Assembly: GCF_028657945.1 (NCBI RefSeq)
Contig: NZ_CP059693.1
Location: forward strand, 2,976,001-3,040,000
From: Thalassomonas haliotis
GTDB lineage: Bacteria; Pseudomonadota; Gammaproteobacteria; Enterobacterales; Alteromonadaceae
DNA length: 64,000 nt
Direction of reading: 5' to 3'
Position numbers and translations under genes: made by a program. The notes under the pieces are model-generated. The model saw only the letters and a list, made by a program, of their open reading frames with translations, was not told where the DNA came from and did no database searches. Shown here piece by piece: positions 53,429 through 61,223 of the stretch; positions within the stretch are counted from its first letter, which is position 1; the number at the start of each line of letters is the position of its first letter.

Positions 53429-54973
53429 TTAGTGGCTGGTGACTGCTTCTGCCTTTTTGGGCTGCTCTAGCTCCTGCTCCGGCTCTGCCACCCGCAAAGT
53501 CAGTACGCCGGCAATTAACATGCTGACACCGCCTATCACCAGTGCGTAAATGGTTTCCCCGGCAAAAAACTTGCTGATCAGGAATCCTAAAATACTGGCG
53601 GCCAGGATCTGCGGCAAGACGATAAAGAAGTTAAAGATCCCCATAAACAGGCCCATTTTTTTTGCCGGTACGGCATTGGACAACAGGGCATAGGGTAAAG
53701 ATAAGATAGATGCCCAGGCAAAACCTACCCCTATCATAGGAGCAATCAGGTAGTTGGGATCTTTAATCAGCACAAAAGAGATAAAACCTATGCCGCCAAG
53801 GAAAAGATTGATCATATGGGCGGTTTTCAAATTAAATAAACGCACCACAACCGGGATGGTTAACGCGGCAAACACTGCCGAAACATTATAGGCGGCCATT
53901 AAAATGCCGACCCAGTCAGCCCCTTCATTAAAGGCGGCTGAGGTGACATCGCTGGTGCCGTAATGGAAGGAAGTAATGGCCGGGGTTGCCGAAGACCACC
54001 AGGCAAAAAACGGGAACCAGGAGAAAAACTGCACCGCCGCCAGTTTTTTCATTGTGGTTGGCATATTAAAGAGGTCCACCATCACCTGGGAAAAACCATT
54101 GCTGTTATTGCCCTTTTTCTCCAGCAGCCCGGCAATCAGCTGGAACAGGCCAAAGGCCAACAGGCAGCAGGTGAGCAACATCAGGTTTTTATCCAGCTGC
54201 TCGATATTTAAGGCAACAAGCACAGTGGCGACTAAGCCCGTCAGACCCCAGATAATCCCCCCCTGGAAAAACTGTTTGGCGCTGCGGCTTGGCTGGTGAT
54301 CATCTTGCGGATTTAAGGCATTTTCCGCTTTTTCAAATGCGGCCAATTCTTCGGGGGAGTATTCCTTGGTGGAAAAAACGGTCCAGAGCACGGCGAGTAA
54401 AAACAAGGCGCCGCCGGCATAAAAGGAAAACCTGACGGAATCCGGGATAACGCCGGCTTGTGCGGTATTACTGATATCAAACCAGTTGGTCATCATCCAG
54501 GGTAAAGCAGAGGCGACCACAGAGGCGACACCGATAAAAAAGCTTTGCATGGCATAACCCATACCCCTTTGTTTTCGCGGCAGCATATCGCCGACAAAAG
54601 CCCGAAACGGCTCCATAGAAACATTAATCGAGGCATCCATGATCCATAACATACCGGCGGCAATCCAAAGCGCGGGGGAATGGGGCATGATAAATAAAGA
54701 TAAGCTGGCCAAAATCGCGCCGTAGAGAAAATAGGGACGGCGGCGGCCGAGCTTGCCCCAGGTCCTGTCACTCATATAACCGATGATCGGCTGGACAAAA
54801 AGTCCGGTCAGGGGGGCTGCTACCCAGAGTATGGTCATACTGGAGTAGTCTGCGCCTAAGGTTTGAAAAATTCGGCTGACATTACTGTTTTGCAGGGCAA
54901 AACCAAACTGGATGCCAAAAAAACCGAAGCACATATTCCAGATTTGCCAAAAGGATAACGTGGGTTTTTGCAT
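53429..54973 (-). CDS. MFS transporter, SLC45/maltose-sucrose type
   Basis: 514 residues with 12 predicted membrane helices. The loop signature GYMSDRTWGKLGRRRPYF and early FGIQFGFALQNSNVSRIFQ segment are typical of SLC45-like glycoside transporters found in sugar-utilisation loci of marine gammaproteobacteria. Likely imports a disaccharide such as maltose or sucrose with protons; the substrate is inferred. ATG 54973 has AGGAA 9 nt upstream; a 16-residue extension to 55021 is unlikely. No glycosidase or LacI gene is adjacent, but a LacI-operator-like palindrome lies upstream (55190-55203). Confidence 0.85.
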   Translation of the reverse strand: MQKPTLSFWQIWNMCFGFFGIQFGFALQNSNVSRIFQTLGADYSSMTILWVAAPLTGLFVQPIIGYMSDRTWGKLGRRRPYFLYGAILASLSLFIMPHSPALWIAAGMLWIMDASINVSMEPFRAFVGDMLPRKQRGMGYAMQSFFIGVASVVASALPWMMTNWFDISNTAQAGVIPDSVRFSFYAGGALFLLAVLWTVFSTKEYSPEELAAFEKAENALNPQDDHQPSRSAKQFFQGGIIWGLTGLVATVLVALNIEQLDKNLMLLTCCLLAFGLFQLIAGLLEKKGNNSNGFSQVMVDLFNMPTTMKKLAAVQFFSWFPFFAWWSSATPAITSFHYGTSDVTSAAFNEGADWVGILMAAYNVSAVFAALTIPVVVRLFNLKTAHMINLFLGGIGFISFVLIKDPNYLIAPMIGVGFAWASILSLPYALLSNAVPAKKMGLFMGIFNFFIVLPQILAASILGFLISKFFAGETIYALVIGGVSMLIAGVLTLRVAEPEQELEQPKKAEAVTSH

Positions 54974-55189
54974 GTTTAATTCCTGTGTTTTATAACTTAA
55001 GCAGCCTGTTATTACGGGCAAATACGCCCTTGGTTGTTATTTCCGGTCTGCCTGATGGCGTTAATAACATTTATTCTTTTCCTGATTTAAGTGAATATAA
55101 GCGAAGAAAAAGCAGCATCTGTTATTAAGGCATAAAAGATCAGCTTTCTTTGTACTGTGAAAAGCCAAAAAAAGACATGTTTTTTAACA

Positions 55190-55203
55190 TACATACGTAT
55201 GCA
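55190..55203. promoter_or_regulatory. Palindromic operator candidate upstream of the sugar transporter
   Basis: TACATACGTATGCA contains the perfect 10-bp palindrome CATACGTATG with a central CG, the style of LacI-family operators. It lies 217 nt before the transporter start in an AT-rich segment. The binding protein is unknown. Confidence 0.35.
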
Positions 55204-55469
55204 ATTTATCATATCTTGATGCCGGCGGGGAAAATGCTTTTTTAAGGGGGGAAGGTATACGGATATCTGCAACAGCAAAGTGGTTGATTTTAAGGTGTTT
55301 AAAGTATCAATTTCCGGGATTAGCCCGGATATTGAAAATTAAGAGCTCCCGTTTGATAAAGTCGAGGGCCGGCAGGATAACTAACAGCAGGGGCCGGAGA
55401 TTTCGCGGAATTTTAGTCTCGGCCATCGAGGAGAATTTTTGCTGGCATTTTAACTGTAATCATGACCTT

Positions 55470-55506
55470 AACCCCGGATGAAAAGCCGGTATTTTCACCC
55501 GGGGTT
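55470..55506. terminator. Long hairpin downstream of the subtilase gene
   Basis: Fifteen-bp arms 55470-55484 and 55492-55506 (AACCCCGG and its complement, then TGAAAA/TTTTCA) with one A-C mismatch and a 7-nt loop. There is no clear T tract on either side. It is 43 nt past the subtilase stop. Confidence 0.55.
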
Positions 55507-55548
55507 GTGATAATCCCATGCCTTGGCACTGGCGATTAACTTGCCTTT

Positions 55549-57489
55549 TTAATAAGTCACGGCTATGCCCCATTTATTCAGCACCCCGACATCCCGGGCC
55601 AGTTCATCCCTGACGGTCAGCTGCCATTGCCCCTGGGCAGCGCTGCCGTCAAGTCCCCCCAGGAGATCCGGTTCATCCGACATGCGGTAGGACTTGATCA
55701 GGTCCCGGGCATTGCCGCCGGTATCCTGGTGCAAAACAACCTCAGCGCCCGACGGGGATTTAAGGATCAAAGTCAAATCGCCGCGATAGGTATGGGAGAT
55801 ATCAACCGAGACTTCAAAGCCGGTGATATTGGCATTTACCGGGAAAGTGATCTCCTCTGTGATACTGCCTTGATCCGGAACAGGTTTGCTGACCCTGTGC
55901 TCCATATACAAAGTCCTGGGCAGGCCCTGTTCGTCTTTGGCGGCCAGCAGCGCCAGCGCCCGCTCGGCATTGATACGGCCAAACCCATATTTTTCCGAGT
56001 GGCCGTCGCCGTCATATTCCCCCGGGTTATCGTCAATTTTATCCGCCGTTTTTTGCATGATGTCTTTGACTTCGGCGGCGGTCAAATCCTGATTAAAGGA
56101 AAGGAGCAAACCGGCGAGACCGGCTGCCAGCGGGGTCGCGCTGGAAGTGCCGCCGAAGGAAAAGGTAAAATCGCCGGCCCGGTAGCCTTTTTGCCCGAGC
56201 CGGTCCGTGGTGACAATTCTTTTGCCCGGGCTGCCGCTGGAAGGGGCGCACAAAGATATTTTCCCACCAAAATTACTGTAGTCGGACTTTTGATCCAAAC
56301 TGTTGGAGGCGGCCACCGCCAGGACATCCGGGTGCAGGGCAAAACCCTGGTGGGATATCCGGCCGTCCTTGACCCCGTCCAGCGGGCGGTTTTCATTGCC
56401 GGCGGCAAAGAGGATCACACAGCCTTTTTTATTGCGCCGTCCTTCGCTGGCGGCTTTGTGGATGATGCCCTTCATGCGGATGGACAGGGGGAAATTCCAG
56501 CTGGCCGCTGCCCAGCTGCAGCTGATCACATCGGCATGGTTGTCTATGGCGTGCTGAAATAAAGCTTCTATGCTGTCGTCGGATAACCAGCCCGAGGTGC
56601 GCACCGGCATCAGGGCGCAAAGGGGCGCCAGACCGACTACGCCGCTGCCGTTTTCTTCGGCGATTGCCACCCCGGCGCAGGCGGTGCCGTGATTGTCGTC
56701 CCTGTTAACCGGGCGCGGGCTGGTATCGTTATCGCCGAAGTCCATGGGAGAGACAACTTTACCGGCGCCGCTTAAATCCGGGTGGTTAAGGTCGAAGCCG
56801 TCATCCATCACACACACCCGGATATCGCGGCTGCCGCGGGTAAATTCCCAGGCAGGCTCTGCCTTAACATCGGCTCCCGGGCGCAGTCCGGGGCCGCCGG
56901 TATTGTTCAGGTGCCATTGCTGCGCATAAAGGCTGTCTATCGGCTGGTGTTTTAATGCCACCTCAAAGGCGAGATCCGCTTCGGCGGTTTCCACTTCATC
57001 GAGGGCTGCCAATGCTGCGCAGATCTTAAGGGGGTTCATGGTTGATGCTTCGGTGAGGGAAACGCTGTAGCTGCGGGGCAGATAATCCAGCGCCTGAACA
57101 AATTCCAGGCCATAGCCGCCAAGGATCTTCTCCTGGCGGTGGCTGTCGACCCCGGCTTTAAACTGTACCGTTAATTTACCCGTAGGGATGACCGGGCTGG
57201 CCTGGTCATCGTCCAGACTGTAAACATGGCTGATCACTTCGCTTTCCTCGGCGCGGCGCAAACGATCCATGGTGTGATCCAGCTCTTTACTGTCGCTAAG
57301 GGAAAATACATCCATTTTTGCCGGTTCAACCGCCGAGATATGGCAAGAGTGCAGGTTGGGCTGGCGTAAAACGGCATTGAGCTCTTGCTCTGTTGTCGCG
57401 GCTCCCTGTTTTAAACGCACCGCAAATTGATCGTCGATTTTTTTCAGGGTGATCTCTTTATTACCTCTTTTTAATTTCATGGTACTCAT
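55549..57489 (-). CDS. S8 subtilisin-like peptidase with P domain, no obvious export signal
   Basis: 646 residues. An N-terminal region of about 190 residues resembles a prodomain (LTVQFKAGVDSHRQEKILGG). The subtilase core has the catalytic triad D229 (VMDDGFDLNHPDL), H267 (DNHGTACAGV) and S449 (GGTSSATPLAAG), with oxyanion N365 (FAAGNEN). A C-terminal P/proprotein-convertase domain (about 540-646, FEVSVDISHTYRGDLTLIL) follows. The N-terminus MSTMKLKRGNKEITLKK is charged and lacks a hydrophobic signal, unusual for a secreted subtilase. AGGAG lies about 10 nt before ATG 57489. Confidence 0.87.
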   Translation of the reverse strand: MSTMKLKRGNKEITLKKIDDQFAVRLKQGAATTEQELNAVLRQPNLHSCHISAVEPAKMDVFSLSDSKELDHTMDRLRRAEESEVISHVYSLDDDQASPVIPTGKLTVQFKAGVDSHRQEKILGGYGLEFVQALDYLPRSYSVSLTEASTMNPLKICAALAALDEVETAEADLAFEVALKHQPIDSLYAQQWHLNNTGGPGLRPGADVKAEPAWEFTRGSRDIRVCVMDDGFDLNHPDLSGAGKVVSPMDFGDNDTSPRPVNRDDNHGTACAGVAIAEENGSGVVGLAPLCALMPVRTSGWLSDDSIEALFQHAIDNHADVISCSWAAASWNFPLSIRMKGIIHKAASEGRRNKKGCVILFAAGNENRPLDGVKDGRISHQGFALHPDVLAVAASNSLDQKSDYSNFGGKISLCAPSSGSPGKRIVTTDRLGQKGYRAGDFTFSFGGTSSATPLAAGLAGLLLSFNQDLTAAEVKDIMQKTADKIDDNPGEYDGDGHSEKYGFGRINAERALALLAAKDEQGLPRTLYMEHRVSKPVPDQGSITEEITFPVNANITGFEVSVDISHTYRGDLTLILKSPSGAEVVLHQDTGGNARDLIKSYRMSDEPDLLGGLDGSAAQGQWQLTVRDELARDVGVLNKWGIAVTY

Positions 57490-57713
57490 GGCTGCTGCTC
57501 CTGGTTAGTCTTGGCTGATTTATCCGTACGGTGACGACAACTTGTGATCAGCGGGATGTCGGGAGGATAAAATAAAGACTAGTAGAGAAGTACAGGACTG
57601 CCATGAAAATCTACTGAGGCTGACAGCTCAAAAAATATATTGCTTTTGCTTGGCTGGTTTTCAGTGGTTAAACGTCAGGGCAGACTGCCCTGATCAGTAA
57701 AGCCTGTCCGGGA

Positions 57714-58718
57714 TTACACCTGTTTATTTTTACCCTGAGTTAAATCCAGCTGGTCCGCACAGGCAAACAGCGAAGGGGCGCCACCGGTATGCCAGAACAG
57801 CACTTGTTCACCCTGGCGAATTTCTCCTGTCCTGATCATGTCGATTAATCCCGCCATGGCGCGGCCGGTATAAACCGGATCTAATAATATGCCTTCAAGC
57901 TGTGCGGTCAGGGCGATGGCTTCATTTTCAGCTGCGCCGACAATACCGTAACCTTCTGCCAGGTAATCCGGGTTGAGGAGCAGGTCTTGAGATGAAAACG
58001 TTTCGCTGCTGCCGATCATCACTGCCGTTTTTCTTGCCAGTTCAAGAATTTGGCCATCAAAAGGCATATCCGGGTTTTCATCTTTGTCGATATTAATACC
58101 GACCAGCTCAAATGCCTGGTTAAAAAGGCGTTTGCCCAACATTAAGCCGACATGGGTGCCGCCCGAGCTGGAGGCAAAAATTAGCCGGGAAAAAGCCAGC
58201 CCCCGGGACTGTTCTGCCAGTTCCTTTACCGCGTCGATAAAGGCTAATGCCCCCAATGCATTGGAGCCGCCGTAGGGGACTATATAGGGGGTTTTCCCCT
58301 CGGCCTGCAAGCTTTGATAAAGGGCGGGAATATCTTCCCCTTTGCGGTTATCGCCGGCCCAGTGAATATAACAGCCGAAAAGGTTATCCAGCAGCAGGTT
58401 GCCTTGTGCTTTTTCCGGCTGCTCGCCCCCTAAGAGCAAGTGGCATTCAAGGTTTAACTGCGCTGCCGCAGCCGCCGTTTGCCGGCAATGGTTCGACTGG
58501 GCGGCGCCGGCGGTGATAATAGTGTCGCAACCTTTGGCCAGGGCGTCTCCCAGGATATATTCGAGCTTGCGGGTTTTATTGCCGCCAAAGGCCAGGCCGG
58601 TCATATCATCGCGTTTCATCCAGATTTCACAGCCCAGAGCCTGACTCAAGCGGGAAAGTTTTACTAATGGCGTCGGGAAAAATCCCAGGTCTACTTTAGC
58701 AAATTGCTGATAATCCAT
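57714..58718 (-). CDS. D-cysteine desulfhydrase / ACC deaminase family PLP enzyme
   Basis: 334 residues of fold-type II PLP enzymes. K48 in AFGGNKTRKLEY is the PLP Schiff-base lysine; ITAGAAQSNHCRQTAAAAA is the substrate-loop signature, and SSGGTHVG binds the PLP phosphate. The family includes D-cysteine desulfhydrase (DcyD, giving pyruvate, H2S and NH3) and 1-aminocyclopropane-1-carboxylate deaminase; the two are hard to separate by eye. ATG 58718 with AAGG upstream is preferred to a GTG two codons earlier. Monocistronic as far as seen. Confidence 0.87.
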   Translation of the reverse strand: MDYQQFAKVDLGFFPTPLVKLSRLSQALGCEIWMKRDDMTGLAFGGNKTRKLEYILGDALAKGCDTIITAGAAQSNHCRQTAAAAAQLNLECHLLLGGEQPEKAQGNLLLDNLFGCYIHWAGDNRKGEDIPALYQSLQAEGKTPYIVPYGGSNALGALAFIDAVKELAEQSRGLAFSRLIFASSSGGTHVGLMLGKRLFNQAFELVGINIDKDENPDMPFDGQILELARKTAVMIGSSETFSSQDLLLNPDYLAEGYGIVGAAENEAIALTAQLEGILLDPVYTGRAMAGLIDMIRTGEIRQGEQVLFWHTGGAPSLFACADQLDLTQGKNKQV

Positions 58719-59304
58719 AACCACTACCTTTTAATTTTTATCGTTAAACGCTTACCGGGATCAGGTTAACCACAGCTGCCAATCAGGGGAGATAAACAGA
58801 TGAAAGCTCCCGGTTTGTTGTCAGCTAACGGCTGTCAGACACAGAAAAACCGGATTCAACCCGCCTGGATATCATGCCTGCAGCGGCCGGTTATTGCAAT
58901 TTTATCCGATACTCGGACCCTAAGTGCCATGGCCTTAATTGCTTAACCAGTAAGGAAGGCTGTGAATGTATAAGCTCTTGCTGACTTATAATCTCTGTTT
59001 ACGGTTTTTATTGGCTATCAGTTTACTATTGGCGGCACATCCCCGGCTGCCGCTGAAGAAGCTTCTTCTGAGCTGGAAAGTATCTTATGCATGGTTTTCC
59101 TGCGCTGGCGACGACATTTTACCCCCGCGCCGGCGCCTAATGCCGGGAGCCGTATCCGTTACCGGTTTTAACGGCCAGCCGTTCTTGTGACATAAAAAGG
59201 ATATTTTCCCAAAAAGTGCATCAATTTCCTTCGTTAAGGTTTTGCTTGGCTAAACTCTTTAAAAGTAACAGCTAAGCTTTTTTATAACGAACAGGGAGAG
59301 AGTT
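58719..59304. other. Mostly non-coding stretch with one doubtful small gene
   Basis: Apart from the doubtful small reading frame at 58966-59190, nothing is supported. No terminator with a T tract was seen. Confidence 0.4.
58966..59190 (+). CDS. Doubtful small exported protein
   Basis: 74 residues with an AAGGAAGG ribosome site 6-7 nt before the ATG and a signal-like N-terminus (CLRFLLAISLLLAAHP). After residue 27 the +1 frame reads SPAAAEEASSELESI, a more natural continuation of a signal peptide than LPLKKLLLSWK. The gene may therefore be frameshifted near 59045. Function unknown. Confidence 0.3.
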   Translation: MYKLLLTYNLCLRFLLAISLLLAAHPRLPLKKLLLSWKVSYAWFSCAGDDILPPRRRLMPGAVSVTGFNGQPFL

Positions 59305-59679
59305 ATGGAACAATTTATGTTGCTCTATAAGGGCGGTGATGCCAACTGGATGGCAAAGGCATCCAGGCAGGAGATTGAGACATCAAAAGCCGAATGGCAG
59401 GCATGGGTGGCGGCATTGCAGGAAAACGAGCAGTTGGTTTCATTAGGAGCCCCCCTGGTTTTTAGCGGTTTTTCGGTGGATGGCGAAGGCATTGTCAGTG
59501 TTATCTCTTCAAGTCAAATATCAGATTTAGTGACAGGTTATTCCTTTATCAAAGCCGGGAGCATGGATGAGGCGATCATCTGGGCGAAAAAAAGCCCCTA
59601 TTTCAGATACCCGGATGCCTCGGTGGAAGTCAGGCAAGTGACAAAAATGGACAGCAGTGAAAGTGCCAACCAGGTGTAG
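59305..59679 (+). CDS. YciI-like (DGPF) family protein
   Basis: 124 residues. FMLLYKGGDANWMA, then WQAWVAALQENEQLVSLGAPL, a strand GYSFIKAGSMDEAIIWAKKSP and VEVRQVTKM match the YCII/DGPF family pattern often encoded beside ECF sigma factors. No sigma factor gene is adjacent here. AGGGAGAGAG precedes the ATG. Its stop is 8 nt from the stop of the convergent cyclase gene. Confidence 0.75.
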   Translation: MEQFMLLYKGGDANWMAKASRQEIETSKAEWQAWVAALQENEQLVSLGAPLVFSGFSVDGEGIVSVISSSQISDLVTGYSFIKAGSMDEAIIWAKKSPYFRYPDASVEVRQVTKMDSSESANQV

Positions 59680-59687
59680 CAGGGGGC

Positions 59688-60815
59688 TTAACCCGTTACC
59701 GCTTTATCAGCGGCATCATATTTAACCGCAGAGATCTGGGGAAACGTTTGATTTCTGCCCGCCTGTTTTGCCTGGTACAGGTATTTATCGGCGATGCTGA
59801 TGGCTTCCTGGATACTTTGCTCGGGTTTTAATTCGCTGATCCCCATGCTTAAAGTGACTTCGATAACTTGCTCCTGGTAGCACATCTGCTGTTGCTCCAG
59901 CGCCTTGTGAAGTTTAGCGGCAAAATCCTGGGCATGGCTGATATTGGTTTGCGGTAAAATAAACAGGAATTCTTCACCGCCCCAGCGGGCGATGGTATCT
60001 TGCTCCCGGCTGCAGTGTTTGAACAGTTTGGCCAGTTCCACCAAGACATGATCGCCGGCGTTGTGACCAAAGCTGTCGTTGATTTTTTTAAAATAGTCGA
60101 CATCACAAATGATAATGGCCAGGGTTTCTGCATTACGCGCCAGGCGTAATTGTTCATGCTCTAAGGTATTGGTGGCATCACGCCTGTTGGAGAGCTGGGT
60201 CAGGGGATCCAGGCGGGACAGCAATTCATATTTCCGGCTTAGCTCCAGGGTATGCAGGTAGGAGGTTTCTCTGGCGTATTCGTAATAGGCAGACAAAGCG
60301 CTGACGGTAATAAAGCAATAGAGTAAGCGTAATTTAAATTCCAGCGGATAACTGGTGGCGAGCAGGGCTTCACCGGGATAAAACATCAGCAGGGAAATAA
60401 GCGCAATAAATGCCAAAATAACCGCTATGCCCCGGATCAGGCCGTTGATAAAAAGGGCAATGGAGGGCAGGATAAAGATCCACAAGGGGCCGGTATTGGC
60501 AACCCCGCCGGAATACACCAGGTATGACATCAGGATAAAGTTGGAATATACAATAATAGCCAAGGATAACTTGATGGTTTTAGTCACTTTATAAATATAA
60601 AAACACAAAAAGTAAACGATGTGGGAGATGATCAGGGTTAATGCCAGTAAATAATTATTATCAAACAATGCATTAACAGATAAAATTCCGGTCACCAGCA
60701 TGCCGACAAAAGAGAAGAAATAAATGATAGTGATCTGGCTGTTGATATCATTATACCTTTGTTCATCGACGCCGGAATTAAAATATGATCTCAACCAGTG
60801 TTTAACTTTAATCAT
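59688..60815 (-). CDS. Membrane diguanylate cyclase (GGDEF domain)
   Basis: 375 residues with five to six N-terminal membrane segments (about 30-180) that form no recognisable MASE domain, followed by a GGDEF domain. The active-site GGEEF is at residues 279-283, the product-inhibition RxxD (R270-E-Q-D273) is intact five residues upstream, and DPLTQLSNRRD opens the domain. It makes c-di-GMP from two GTP. It is catalytically complete. Its signal is unknown. Confidence 0.92.
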   Translation of the reverse strand: MIKVKHWLRSYFNSGVDEQRYNDINSQITIIYFFSFVGMLVTGILSVNALFDNNYLLALTLIISHIVYFLCFYIYKVTKTIKLSLAIIVYSNFILMSYLVYSGGVANTGPLWIFILPSIALFINGLIRGIAVILAFIALISLLMFYPGEALLATSYPLEFKLRLLYCFITVSALSAYYEYARETSYLHTLELSRKYELLSRLDPLTQLSNRRDATNTLEHEQLRLARNAETLAIIICDVDYFKKINDSFGHNAGDHVLVELAKLFKHCSREQDTIARWGGEEFLFILPQTNISHAQDFAAKLHKALEQQQMCYQEQVIEVTLSMGISELKPEQSIQEAISIADKYLYQAKQAGRNQTFPQISAVKYDAADKAVTG

Positions 60816-61223
60816 TAACGAAAACCTATGATGTGTGAGTAAAGTAACTTACCGGACTGAATAACGCCAAATATCAAGCGGGTATAGTTCACCTCTATTT
60901 TCAGAGTAAACCGTTATTGCTTCATCTTTCCCTGTCAGCTATTTTCATCCCTCGATAATAAATAAGATAAACGTACCTTTATCAAAAACATTAGCACAAG
61001 CGGCGGTTTTAATGGAGCGGCTTATCTTGAAAATAGCCAAAAACTCAACTTCTGTTAGCCATGCAAGCTGTTCTGCCGGGCCGGAAAAAGAGCAAAAAAC
61101 AAAAGAGAATATAAAAAAGCCATATATATCATATTGGTAGAGCCTTCTTGTTTTTAACCGCAAAGCGGTTTTTACCGTGAGCGGCATTCAGATCATTATT
61201 TTCTAAGAAACCTGCTTCTTGCG
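60816..61223. other. Gene-free stretch between cyclase and TonB receptor genes
   Basis: No supported gene. A short stem AACCGC-AAA-GCGGTT (61156-61170) with flanking T runs on the plus strand lies 54 nt past the receptor stop, but without a T tract on the receptor's own strand. Confidence 0.35.

Larger units (their letters stand above)
55022..55548. other. Intergenic stretch between the transporter and subtilase genes
   Basis: No gene supported. It holds an operator-like palindrome (55190-55203) and a long hairpin (55470-55506), each listed separately. Confidence 0.5.

Noticed and set aside
53960-54299. Plus-strand open frames inside the transporter gene, and similar long antisense frames inside the subtilase and TonB receptor genes
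   Set aside because: Antisense shadows in GC-rich coding sequence; the sense proteins are full-length and well supported.
61156-61173. AACCGC-AAA-GCGGTT stem as terminator of the TonB receptor gene
   Set aside because: The T run needed on the receptor strand is absent; the T run is on the opposite strand.
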